Notes under the pieces: model-generated
What the model saw: the letters and a program-made list of their open reading frames with translations, nothing else
Told to the model about the DNA's origin: nothing
Database searches by the model: none
Part shown: positions 14,486 through 23,095 of the stretch, in pieces
How the letters are laid out: each line of letters starts with the position of its first letter
Numbering within the stretch: position 1 is the first letter of the stretch
Position numbers and translations under genes: made by a program
Source: Spirosoma sp. 48-14
Lineage (GTDB): Bacteria; Bacteroidota; Bacteroidia; Cytophagales; Spirosomataceae
DNA: 45,282 bases
Reading direction: 5' to 3'
NCBI RefSeq assembly: GCF_001898575.1
Contig: NZ_MKUD01000063.1
Coordinates: 247,950 to 293,231 of the forward strand

Positions 14486-17371
14486 ATGCTAACAGACCGC
14501 GTTCAACTGGCCCGCTTCGATATTAACGCCGAAGCCCTTGCCAATATGGCTATTGCCATTTTACCTTTTCCGCACCAGCCGCTCGTTCAGCAGTTTGCAG
14601 AGGAACTTGCCCAGCATAAAAAGAAGACTTACTTTCCAAACCGGCGACTCAACAATGCACTGCTGGCCTGCACCAATTCCCTGACGCATGGTTTTGAAGC
14701 AAACGGGGATAAGCTTCGTGCGCTTACTGTGCTGACCGACCCGCAGCATCAGCCGTTGACCAATCCGGCCCGGCTATACGAACTCTTAACGCTTGGATTC
14801 GAGCAATGGGCTAAACAAATAATAGCCGAAACTAAACCAACAAATCCGGCCATCGTGTCGGCCTGCGAACGATTCTTGAACAACATTGAAACGCCACCAG
14901 CCGATTGGGACTGGCGCTATGCCGATCCAACGTCGCTCATTACGAACTACAAACAGGAAGACGCGCTCATCTTTACGGCTATCCCCAGTTTGCTGGCAAC
15001 CCTGTTACATGGCAAGACGATGACCATCGACGTAGGAGATCGTAGTCAGGATATCACATGGCGCCGGGTGCAGGGCAGTTGCACGGACAAAACCGGCTTA
15101 TTCCTGGTCAGTCAGCCATTTAAAAACCAATACCTGGATCGGTCGGGAAAGGAACAGACTGGCTATTTTGCGTATCGACTCGATTTTAAGGTTCAGACGC
15201 AGACCGGACGGTTCAATGAACAGGGCAAACTCAAACCCTGGGTGTTTATGTGGCTTAGCTGTCAGCGATACGCCGACGAATCCATGAGCGACGCCAGAAA
15301 TAAGCAGCGCCTATCAGTACTGATGGCGATGAATCAAAGTCGAATCGACAATTGGTCATTGGGGTCGGGCCTGATACGTCTGCAAACAAAACCATTTCAA
15401 CACACGCATACCAAAGAATGGGACCTGGAGTGGGACGATGGCCTGCCTGATCTGTTGAAAGCCTTCAAAGCACGGCCGCTTGTGAAGCTGCAAGACTTGC
15501 TGACGGCCCCTACCGAACAGGCAAATTTTCTTGGTGATCCGTCGTGTGTAAAAGACGAATACTACATTATCCATTCAGAAGGATACAAATACACAGCTGA
15601 GTTTGGTAAAGGTAAAGGACACAACCATAGGCTTCATACGGGCTTTTCAAACAACGAGCGGGGGTCTGTTTTCGAGGGCGTTATGGCACTCCTCAACGGC
15701 ATTTTGATCCCGCACGAGCCACTTACGGCAGACATAAAAATGCCCACTCGTAGCCCAAAGCTGTCGTGTCTTTACTCCCGCGAAATAGTAACCGATAAGC
15801 CCACAGTCGGTGGTCCGTTGCTGCACGATGCCATCAAACGCTCGGCCCCCAACGGTACGTTACGAATTGCGGTTATCTACGCGAACAGCCAGCGAATTTC
15901 ATTGATCAATGAGCAGTTAACCACTTTATTAAGCCTTGATAAGAATGCCCTACCTGAATCTAATACCGTTCAGATTCAGCACATTCTCCTGACAGACCTT
16001 ACATTGCTTAACCCGTTGGAAGCCCCGAAGGGGTTGCCAATGAAAGACCTGCGCGACACGTTCCGAAAAGCACACAACCAGAAACAGGCTGACTGGCACA
16101 CATTCTTATCGGCTGCACTCGAAAAACAACCCTTTGATTACGCCCTGATTGATTTGGGTGATGAAAAGTCGACAAAAGTGTGGAACACGTCGCAGCGAAA
16201 AATACGTGGGGCTGTCCGGGAAGCGTGTATTGCCCTCGGTATTCGGTCCCAGTTTATGCACTCCGTATCGGCAACAAAACTGCAGGATAGCGACAAAGAG
16301 GAGCTTTTACCAAAAGACAAAGGGCGCGTACTGAACGCTCTGTCCGATCTGATTATCCGGCAGAATGGTTTGCTGTTTGGGTCACCTGCGGCTTTGTACA
16401 TAAAAGCAGGACTTCAAGCACCGTTGGCTCAGCAAACCGAGATAGTTGCGCTCTACCACCATCGAACAACCACGTTGTACGGCGACGTCGACTATGCATT
16501 GGCGGTCCGGCTAACACCCTCCGGTCAGTGTTACGTTCAGTTGCACGATCAGCCCAACTGGATACCTTATTCCGGCGCAGCCAAACAACTGGGTGATCAC
16601 TTCATAGTGGCCCGAAAAAATGAATCGTTCCTCAGAAACGGTGGGCAGAAAGTGGGCAGCAGCGATATCAAACTGACGCCCGAACAATTTGCGAGTTTTG
16701 CGGCTCGGGTGGTCACGTCGCTGGAGCAACCGACAATTCTGGTCGTAGAAGCTGAGTACTGGCGTAATGCACGTGGCGGAACCATCTGGCCTCAGCTGAC
16801 AAATGATACGTTGAGCCAAACCACCAACTGTATTGACTTCCGGCACGTACCCAATGTAAAGCGGATGATACGACGTACCGACGATGATATGGTCAACATG
16901 CTGGGAATTGTACGGATGCGGATGAACGCCGAAACGCCCCAGTACGTACCCTTGTCCGTGAAATCACCTGGGAAAGACTTCACCTCGCTCAGCGGCTTCT
17001 GCGAAACCGTATCGGGCGGCCTGCTCCATTATTTCTCTATTGGGCAGATACCAACTACACAAGTCCCCAATAACCGAAAAGGTATATATTCGCTTACTAA
17101 ATTCGACCGCTTGTCGAATGCGAAAGACCCCAAATATGATGTGTATGGGTCGACTATTGCCTTCAAGCATCAGCAAGTGGTGGAGCTAGTCCCTTTCTTC
17201 GTTCGCGATGACTTGTCTTCCTCAACGGGCCAACGAATTTTATGCCGCATACCACACCTTCTACGCTTCTCGCCAGCCTGGGACACCGGCAATACGCTAC
17301 TGCCTTACCCCATGCATCTGGCAAAATGCTTGGTTGAAGACTACGTATGTGTACTGGGTGTTGATGCTTAA
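14486..17371 (+). CDS. PIWI-RE protein (prokaryotic PIWI/RNase H-fold)
   Basis: Starting at ATG 14486 the protein has 961 residues. The opening LTDRVQLARFDINAEAL and the large N-terminal module, then a MID-like Rossmann region (PFDYALIDLGD at about 550, then IRSQFMHS), then an RNase H-fold PIWI region (DVDYALAVRLTPSG, VVEAEYWRNARGGTIWPQL at about 750-765), fit the pPIWI-RE family named for conserved Arg and Glu residues. The family is predicted to bind a guide or hybrid and, with the helicase and nuclease, to attack plasmids or phage. The longer frame from 14345 would overlap the helicase by 122 bp and is rejected. The gene ends convergently with jetD, sharing TTAA. Confidence 0.88.
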   Translation: MLTDRVQLARFDINAEALANMAIAILPFPHQPLVQQFAEELAQHKKKTYFPNRRLNNALLACTNSLTHGFEANGDKLRALTVLTDPQHQPLTNPARLYELLTLGFEQWAKQIIAETKPTNPAIVSACERFLNNIETPPADWDWRYADPTSLITNYKQEDALIFTAIPSLLATLLHGKTMTIDVGDRSQDITWRRVQGSCTDKTGLFLVSQPFKNQYLDRSGKEQTGYFAYRLDFKVQTQTGRFNEQGKLKPWVFMWLSCQRYADESMSDARNKQRLSVLMAMNQSRIDNWSLGSGLIRLQTKPFQHTHTKEWDLEWDDGLPDLLKAFKARPLVKLQDLLTAPTEQANFLGDPSCVKDEYYIIHSEGYKYTAEFGKGKGHNHRLHTGFSNNERGSVFEGVMALLNGILIPHEPLTADIKMPTRSPKLSCLYSREIVTDKPTVGGPLLHDAIKRSAPNGTLRIAVIYANSQRISLINEQLTTLLSLDKNALPESNTVQIQHILLTDLTLLNPLEAPKGLPMKDLRDTFRKAHNQKQADWHTFLSAALEKQPFDYALIDLGDEKSTKVWNTSQRKIRGAVREACIALGIRSQFMHSVSATKLQDSDKEELLPKDKGRVLNALSDLIIRQNGLLFGSPAALYIKAGLQAPLAQQTEIVALYHHRTTTLYGDVDYALAVRLTPSGQCYVQLHDQPNWIPYSGAAKQLGDHFIVARKNESFLRNGGQKVGSSDIKLTPEQFASFAARVVTSLEQPTILVVEAEYWRNARGGTIWPQLTNDTLSQTTNCIDFRHVPNVKRMIRRTDDDMVNMLGIVRMRMNAETPQYVPLSVKSPGKDFTSLSGFCETVSGGLLHYFSIGQIPTTQVPNNRKGIYSLTKFDRLSNAKDPKYDVYGSTIAFKHQQVVELVPFFVRDDLSSSTGQRILCRIPHLLRFSPAWDTGNTLLPYPMHLAKCLVEDYVCVLGVDA

Positions 17372-18501
17372 ATCATAGAGGAGAGCGTATTACCCACCCA
17401 CTCCTCCCCCAACCGTTCCTGCTCAATGCGCCAGCCATTCTGGTTCAGTAGCTGAAATAATGCTTGCTCGTCATCCGTCAGATTAGGCAACTCAGTCACC
17501 GAAACCTGCTCGCCTTTTCCTCGCAGATGCTTATGGGCATCGAACGTAGCGCGGTCCATAAGGAGGGATTGCGTTTGGGGGAAATGTTTGCGGCACTGGT
17601 CCAGTATCTGAAAACCGTGGGCGTCTAGATCGCCCCAGTAGTAGAGTTGCTTGTCGAGGAGCCAATCGGTACCGCCCAGTAGCGTAACGGCGAAGCCACC
17701 ACCCCAAATGGCGATACTGTCGGGGAGGTTTGGGAAGGTCAGAAAGGAGGTCAGGTTTTCGATGATGAATACGCGGCTTCCGCCCAAGCACAATGTGCGA
17801 AATTCGCTTAACCAGACGCTGATGTGCGATAACGCGGGATATATACGCAGGTTTTCATCCAGAAACCGAATCTTAACTAACGATTCTTCTACATACACAT
17901 GAAAGCGTTTGTAAAAATCGGTTTCGTCAGCATTCAGATGGTCGGGAATCAGGTGATCAAGCAGGATACGTAGCACGGGCCGGTTGGTCTCAATGAACTT
18001 GGTTGGTACTGCAATCGGCAGGCTTCGCACGTATTGCTGAGGCTTCGGATGTTGCAGGAAATACGTAATCACCTTCAATAAATCGGGCCATTTATCGGCC
18101 TGTTCGATGACCAGTTGCGGCATTCGCTCCAACAGCGGCAGTAACATTGGCGACGAAATCCGAATCTGTTCGACATTACGTATGAAGCGCTGGTATTCCG
18201 CTTCTTTATCGAGAAAATACAGAAAATCGGCCAGTGTGTCAACGCTGATTTTACGAATTTCACTCTGCCCGGTTTTGGCATTGAGTTTTAGATCAAGCGT
18301 GTAGCCACGCCCCGTTTTGTTTTTGGCATTCAGTAACAATTCCCGCTGCTGCTCAAAAATAGCATCCATCCCGCCCCGGCGATCCAATGTTTTATTGACC
18401 GGAATGACCATTGGAAACAGGTCTTCGCCCGTAAAATAGGCTTTCAGAACCGCTTCGTATCGGCGTAGGGCTTTACGGTGTAGGTCGGCAAGGGTTATCA
18501 T
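17368..18501 (-). CDS. jetD: Wadjet nuclease subunit JetD
   Basis: A 377-residue protein combining the N-terminal DUF3322 region with a C-terminal TOPRIM-like DUF2220 domain. Visible catalytic residues are Glu248 in VFIIEN and Asp291/Asp293 in YYWGDLDAHGF, the metal-binding E...DxD of TOPRIM nucleases. In Wadjet, JetD cuts the small circular plasmid once the JetABC motor has extruded it. It is the last gene of the jetABCD operon; the jetC stop is 87 bp upstream, across a REP-like element. Its stop codon overlaps that of the PIWI-RE gene by four bases. A decayed copy of its last 48 codons lies at 5345-5508. Confidence 0.95.
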   Translation of the reverse strand: MITLADLHRKALRRYEAVLKAYFTGEDLFPMVIPVNKTLDRRGGMDAIFEQQRELLLNAKNKTGRGYTLDLKLNAKTGQSEIRKISVDTLADFLYFLDKEAEYQRFIRNVEQIRISSPMLLPLLERMPQLVIEQADKWPDLLKVITYFLQHPKPQQYVRSLPIAVPTKFIETNRPVLRILLDHLIPDHLNADETDFYKRFHVYVEESLVKIRFLDENLRIYPALSHISVWLSEFRTLCLGGSRVFIIENLTSFLTFPNLPDSIAIWGGGFAVTLLGGTDWLLDKQLYYWGDLDAHGFQILDQCRKHFPQTQSLLMDRATFDAHKHLRGKGEQVSVTELPNLTDDEQALFQLLNQNGWRIEQERLGEEWVGNTLSSMI

Positions 18502-18512
18502 TATTTATAGAT

Positions 18513-18600
18513 GTAGAGACGTAACACCTTACGTCTCATGACCGGATGGTTTTCTTACACATTGCTGACGCATATGAGACGTAAAGTATTACGTCTCTAC
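18513..18600. repeat. REP-like twin-hairpin element, copy D (88 bp)
   Basis: It starts GTAG and ends CTAC. Two hairpins, GAGACGTAA/TTACGTCTC at each end, flank a centre carrying the inverse of GCGTCAGC and AAACCATCCGG. It is inverted relative to the three copies between the ABC permeases and 8 bp longer. The right end overlaps the last codons of jetC (18589-18600), so the element encodes the end of that protein. Confidence 0.85.
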
Positions 18601-21600
18601 GGATAACAACGTTTCTTTCTGTTCACGATATTCCAGAATCGGGATGTCGCGGACGGTCGATTTGCGCCGGTCGCGCTGATCTTTCGTAACCCAGTGGATC
18701 ACCGAGACGTCGTTTTCGAGCAGATGAATGGAGGTGAGGGGTGTTACGACCATTAGTTGCAAACCTAGTCCCTGACAAAGTTGCAGCAGGTATTTCGATT
18801 TATCTTCGTCCAGTTTGCTGAACGCTTCGTCAACGACAATGAAACGAAATGAGCGGTGGTTGGCACGATCACTAGACCCACTAGTACGGTGGATGCCAAA
18901 CTGATGCGCAATGGCCGCTCCCAGCACCGTGTAGGCCAGTTGAGCCGCTTCGCCCCCCGACAAACTGCCTGAACTGTCGTAGCTACCGCCGGGCTTGGGC
19001 GTCTTATCGGTCATGAAATATTCACGTGCTTTAAACTCCGACCAATTCCTGACGTCGGTAACCTCCTGCCGCCACTTTTCATCGGCTTGCAATTCCCGGA
19101 TAAAGGGCTGAATACGGCTGACGAAATGCTCAATTTCGGCCATTCTAGGATTATCGGCCAACGCAATCTGCGTGCGGTCTGGCTGCCAGCCGTTGAGTTT
19201 ACCAAACCGAAAATCTCGGATGCGTGGCTTTCGGCTGTCTGTACGCTCCAACTGAATGTATGTATCTGGATTGAGATTGAAGGCAATGCTACGTAACGAC
19301 TCGTTGATCTGATCGACGGTTTCGCAGATGTGCTCGTGCTGTAGCTCCAGCGAGTTGCAGTAATCGGTCAACGCTTTGGTAGCCCCACTTTTAAACTCAT
19401 CGTGGAAACGGCTTTCCAGTTCCACGATGTTCTCGTCCCGAATCTGTTGATACCGGTCGATGTATTCGGGCAACTGGTCGATTTCGGTTTTCAGATCATA
19501 CGTATCGCTATCCCAATCGGTGAACGTAGCCCGGATTTCTTTGGAAGGCGATTTAAACATGCTCATTGCCTCCCGAATACGGCGCTCCTGACTTGCTTTC
19601 TCGCTTTGGAATTGACGTAACGTATCGTTCACGCGCTCCATGAACGCGTCTTTTTGTCGACCAAAACGCTCGTAAATCAATTGGGCGCGCAAGTCACGTG
19701 TCAGGTCATTCAATTGGGATAACTCCGAATCAAGGTTATCTGAATCGAAATTCTCCAGAAAATGCTCAGCCGCCTGTTGCTCATTGGCTAACGTTTGCCT
19801 CTGTTTTTCGGCATCCCGAAAATCATCGCGAGTCTGGTCTTTTTCCGTCGTCAGCTTCTCAATCGTTTGCTTCAGGTTTTTCAATTGTTCCTGCAAGGTT
19901 TTCAGCGTCTGATTCGAGTTTTCCAACTCGGCCTTTTGCTTCAACAACGCACTGATTTTAAGTACATCAGATTGCCAGTCGATCTTCGGAAATTGTTTCA
20001 TTTCCAGAAAAATCGACAATACGTTTTCTTTATTTCCAATAGTCGAAAGCTCTTTTTCGATGCTACTCAACCCCTTTTCGAGTTTACCGATGCTTTCGTT
20101 CAGTTCGCGGGCGCTACGTTGTTTTTCGCGAAGCAGCTCCCGATTATCCCAGCCCAGCAGATGCCGATGGGCTGGCGAATCATCCCGCTCATGGCGATCT
20201 TTATTCCGGTTCAGCCCAGATGGCAACAAGGCTCGTTCGGCCCGCTCAAACTCCACCTGACTTTGCGTACATAGGTAGTTGAACCGACCCGCAATGTGGT
20301 TTTCGACCCAGCCTGCATACTGGCTTTTGGGGTTGAACGCCAGTTTGGTGACCAGGGCTCGTGGATCAGGGAAAATAGGCCGGGGCGGTTTTCCCGTTAC
20401 GTGGTGAAAAACAACCTTGCCTTTCAGATCGCGGTGGGCGTTGAGGTACGCATTGACCGCCGAATAGTACGTATCGGGCACCAGCAGACACAAGCCGAGG
20501 CTATGGAGCACCTTTTCGATGGCATCGTTCCAAAGCGGTTTTTCGTCGGCCAGCACTTCCACAATTTCGGCTACAAACGGAATTTCCGCTTCGGTAGCGC
20601 CGACAGCGTCAATGATTTCCTGGCGGATTTCGGCCGGGCGCCCCGTCACTTTGCCGGTACTATTCAGCAACTGCGTAATCTCGGCGGTCAGCTTACGAAA
20701 CGTTTTGTTTTGCTCGTCCAGCTTCGTCCGAGTGGTGTATTTCTGTTCATCAAGCCGCTTTTTATCGTCGGCCAGCGACCTTTGCAGAGCCGTAGCGCGT
20801 TCAATGTTATCCAGGAAAGCCGCTTCGTCGGGATTCTCGGTAAACCCCAGCGAACGGTTCAGTCGATTGTAGTCCCGAATATTCTTTTCTTTCTCCGATT
20901 TCTCTTTTTCTGCACCACGAATTTCCTTTTCCAGATCTTTAATTTGCTGGGCTACCTGGTTGTTTCCCAATCGAATTTCCAGCTCAACGCGTTTGTCGTC
21001 AGCTTCCTGTAAGTGCTGCTCCTGCCCGGTCAGTTTATCGCCCAGCCGATCTAGCTCGCGTTCCTGCCGATTCCGTTCGTCGGCCCATAACCGCACCCGC
21101 TCACGGGCAAACCAGGGTTCAAGCAAACGTTGATTATCCGTCGTTTCCCGAATGCGTTGTTGCAACTGCTGATAGTCATGATTGAGCAGATGAATAGGTT
21201 CGAGCAGGTTTAATTGCGTGCGGGCTTTTTCGAGTGCCTGATAGGCCGTTAGCAGCGTTTGGTAATTGTCCATCAGCTTTTTGAACGCCCCTTCGGCATT
21301 GCTCTCTTCGAGCATGTTGGTCCGGATAAACTCGTCCAGATCGCCCAAAACTTTCATTCCCACCGTCTGGTTGAATAGCGTGAGGGCCTTTTCACTCCGC
21401 ATCCCGAACAATCGCTGAAACGCATTGGCATATTTCGGAAATGCCTCAAAATCCTCGATCCGGTCGCCGTATTGCCGTTTCAGCTTACGAAGCCAATGCC
21501 CGTCGGTGCTGAACTGAATATGTTCACTGATGGTCAGTTCGAGTTTCGCCACCAGGTATTTCCGTTGCAGGCCGCTACTGTTGAACCATCGAATCTGCAC

Positions 21601-22026
21601 CAACGTAATGGGTACGCTTCCGGCACCTTCGTTCGCAAAGACACCCAGCAAAATCGAATACGTATCGGCCCGGTTCTGACGCAATTTCTCTACCCGGGCG
21701 TTTTGCTGCTCTTCGCTTTGGGTCCGTCCGTAATGTCCCTCTACGTATGATTCTTCCGTACGTTCCTTACTACTTTTCGCCCCTGATGACTGATTGAAAA
21801 ATCGTTTCTGCGGATTGACCAGCAACGCCAGCAACCCATCGACCAGCGTGGTTTTGCCTGACCCGTTGGCACCCGTCAGCAACGTATTTTGTCCATCGAG
21901 CGATAACTTCCAGATGTCGCGCCGGCTGGTGCCTTCATGAAACGTTCCCCAATTAAAGACCTCCAGTGTTTTGAGTCGATAGCCCGGTCGTACCGTAGCC
22001 TGCTGCGTATCAAATAGACTCCACAT
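18589..22026 (-). CDS. jetC: Wadjet SMC-family ATPase JetC
   Basis: A 1145-residue SMC/MukB-like motor. Walker A is GANGSGKTT at 52-60. Long coiled-coil arms (about 250-450 and 640-800) surround a hinge-like middle. The ABC signature is LSGGE at about 1022 and Walker B is VVDEAFSKLD at about 1064, with the catalytic Glu at 1067. JetC binds JetA (kleisin) and JetB (KITE) and extrudes DNA loops from small circles. The start overlaps jetB by 17 bp, indicating coupled translation. The last residues (VET and the stop) are encoded by a REP-like element at 18513-18600, so the natural C-terminus has been replaced or extended by element sequence, with no visible harm to the ATPase head. Confidence 0.96.
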   Translation of the reverse strand: MWSLFDTQQATVRPGYRLKTLEVFNWGTFHEGTSRRDIWKLSLDGQNTLLTGANGSGKTTLVDGLLALLVNPQKRFFNQSSGAKSSKERTEESYVEGHYGRTQSEEQQNARVEKLRQNRADTYSILLGVFANEGAGSVPITLVQIRWFNSSGLQRKYLVAKLELTISEHIQFSTDGHWLRKLKRQYGDRIEDFEAFPKYANAFQRLFGMRSEKALTLFNQTVGMKVLGDLDEFIRTNMLEESNAEGAFKKLMDNYQTLLTAYQALEKARTQLNLLEPIHLLNHDYQQLQQRIRETTDNQRLLEPWFARERVRLWADERNRQERELDRLGDKLTGQEQHLQEADDKRVELEIRLGNNQVAQQIKDLEKEIRGAEKEKSEKEKNIRDYNRLNRSLGFTENPDEAAFLDNIERATALQRSLADDKKRLDEQKYTTRTKLDEQNKTFRKLTAEITQLLNSTGKVTGRPAEIRQEIIDAVGATEAEIPFVAEIVEVLADEKPLWNDAIEKVLHSLGLCLLVPDTYYSAVNAYLNAHRDLKGKVVFHHVTGKPPRPIFPDPRALVTKLAFNPKSQYAGWVENHIAGRFNYLCTQSQVEFERAERALLPSGLNRNKDRHERDDSPAHRHLLGWDNRELLREKQRSARELNESIGKLEKGLSSIEKELSTIGNKENVLSIFLEMKQFPKIDWQSDVLKISALLKQKAELENSNQTLKTLQEQLKNLKQTIEKLTTEKDQTRDDFRDAEKQRQTLANEQQAAEHFLENFDSDNLDSELSQLNDLTRDLRAQLIYERFGRQKDAFMERVNDTLRQFQSEKASQERRIREAMSMFKSPSKEIRATFTDWDSDTYDLKTEIDQLPEYIDRYQQIRDENIVELESRFHDEFKSGATKALTDYCNSLELQHEHICETVDQINESLRSIAFNLNPDTYIQLERTDSRKPRIRDFRFGKLNGWQPDRTQIALADNPRMAEIEHFVSRIQPFIRELQADEKWRQEVTDVRNWSEFKAREYFMTDKTPKPGGSYDSSGSLSGGEAAQLAYTVLGAAIAHQFGIHRTSGSSDRANHRSFRFIVVDEAFSKLDEDKSKYLLQLCQGLGLQLMVVTPLTSIHLLENDVSVIHWVTKDQRDRRKSTVRDIPILEYREQKETLLSVET

Positions 22027-22609
22027 AGACCTGTAGTTTATTCCGGAATTCTTCGAGCTTTTCGTTGGGGAGTTTGGCTTTCAGAAGTGGTTTTACTTCG
22101 TATTGCGTATTATCTGGATTTACCTCATCCTTACGCGTCTGTTTCAACAAGCCAATATCGGCCAGTTTCTCAATCAGACTGTCCAGTTTACCAACCAATG
22201 CTTTACGGTTCGGCTGATTTTTGAAGAACAGTTCGATCCGGTCACGAACCTGTTCACGCGTTACAAACAACCGGTTGCTACTCAGGTGACTACTCACAGC
22301 AAACGCTGCCAGTTCATGTTCTTCCAACCATTCTCGCAGCAGGATAGCCAGCAAACTTTGTTCGTAACTCAACGCCACCCGGCGGATAAGTTTGATAGGT
22401 GCGTTCGATTCGTCATCAGCTATTTCTTTCTGCACCAGACGCGCATACCCCTCGCGTCGGTTGAGATCGAGCGTAACACCAATGACCTGAAAATAATCAC
22501 GGATGGGCGTTTCGTACTGGTCGAGCAGTTGCCAGTAGGTACGGTCGTCATCGTAAATCGCGTGCGACTGTAGGAGTTTAACAATGGCCGATGCGTAGGG
22601 TTTGGACAT
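22010..22609 (-). CDS. jetB: Wadjet subunit JetB (DUF4194, MukE/KITE-like)
   Basis: A 199-residue protein of the DUF4194 family with tandem winged-helix character, as in MukE-type KITE subunits. Recognisable parts are the opening MSKPYASAIVKLLQSHAIYDDD, the QSLLAILLREWLEEHE helix, TREQVRDRIELFF (recognition-helix region) and the ending PLLKAKLPNEKLEEF. It bridges the kleisin JetA and the SMC JetC. The gene overlaps jetC by 17 bp but is separated from jetA by 486 bp, where jet operons are normally tightly packed. That gap holds a Rpn-nuclease remnant and a palindrome, so expression of jetB may now rely on read-through or on a new promoter. Confidence 0.93.
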   Translation of the reverse strand: MSKPYASAIVKLLQSHAIYDDDRTYWQLLDQYETPIRDYFQVIGVTLDLNRREGYARLVQKEIADDESNAPIKLIRRVALSYEQSLLAILLREWLEEHELAAFAVSSHLSSNRLFVTREQVRDRIELFFKNQPNRKALVGKLDSLIEKLADIGLLKQTRKDEVNPDNTQYEVKPLLKAKLPNEKLEEFRNKLQVYVESI

Positions 22610-22698
22610 GAGTGTTCGCAGAGAAGGGGCTGCAAACTGTAGGCACCAGCGGGCAGCCTGCCGCCAGAAATAGTGAAATAGTTTGAGAGAAAGAAGGA

Positions 22699-23007
22699 TT
22701 ACTCAGTAGCAGCCATTTTTTGCCGGATTTTATCGACAAATTCAACAGAAACGCCTGCTACATCAGCAATTTGCTCTACTGAAAGAGACGTTTTCGTAAG
22801 CAAATTTCTGACAACTTCCTCCTTAGCTTTTTCTTTGCCCTTTTCTTCGCCTTTGTCTAAACCAATCATGTAAATAAAGTCTTTCTCAATGCTAAAAACA
22901 TTGTCGAGGCTATCCATAGCTATGTCTTTTCGATTATCACTCAAATTACGCAATTGCGCCAACACACGCAATTGATTGAAATACCGATTGAACGCCAAAT
23001 CGCCGTT
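22699..23007 (-). pseudogene. C-terminal remnant of a Rpn-type PD-(D/E)XK nuclease
   Basis: The frame begins after a TAG at 23008-23010 and reads NGDLAFNRYFNQLRVLAQLRNL. It then has DNRKDIAMDSLDNVFSIEKDFIY, a Lys/Glu repeat (KGEEKGKEKAKEEVV) and a short HTH-like tail (SVEQIADVAGVSVEFVDKIR). This is the standard back half of Rpn/PDDEXK-family 'recombination-promoting nucleases' of Bacteroidota. The nuclease half is missing, cut off at the palindrome at 23015. With no ATG (only a TTG at 22998), it is probably not a functional gene. It lies in the same orientation as the jet genes, between jetA and jetB. Confidence 0.75.
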
Positions 23008-23014
23008 CTATTAC

Positions 23015-23094
23015 TTTTTGACAGGATTAACAGGATTAACATGATTTTATGCTTCAAACAATCTTGTAAATCATGTCAACCCTGTCAAAAAAAA
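23015..23094. repeat. Palindrome directly behind jetA
   Basis: Left part TTTTTGACAGG (then ATTAACAGGATTAACATGATTT) pairs with right part AAATCATGTCAA and CCCTGTCAAAAA. The left arm contains a repeated unit, CAGGATTAA, and shares GACAGGATTAACA with the palindrome at 7272-7414. It ends about 1-2 bp from the jetA stop and adjoins the Rpn remnant. Confidence 0.7.
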
Positions 23095-23095
23095 T

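Noticed and set aside
20296..21012. 238-codon plus-strand frame opposite jetC
   Set aside because: Antisense shadow of the coiled-coil region. Phe-rich composition is what reverse-reading of Lys/Glu codons gives.
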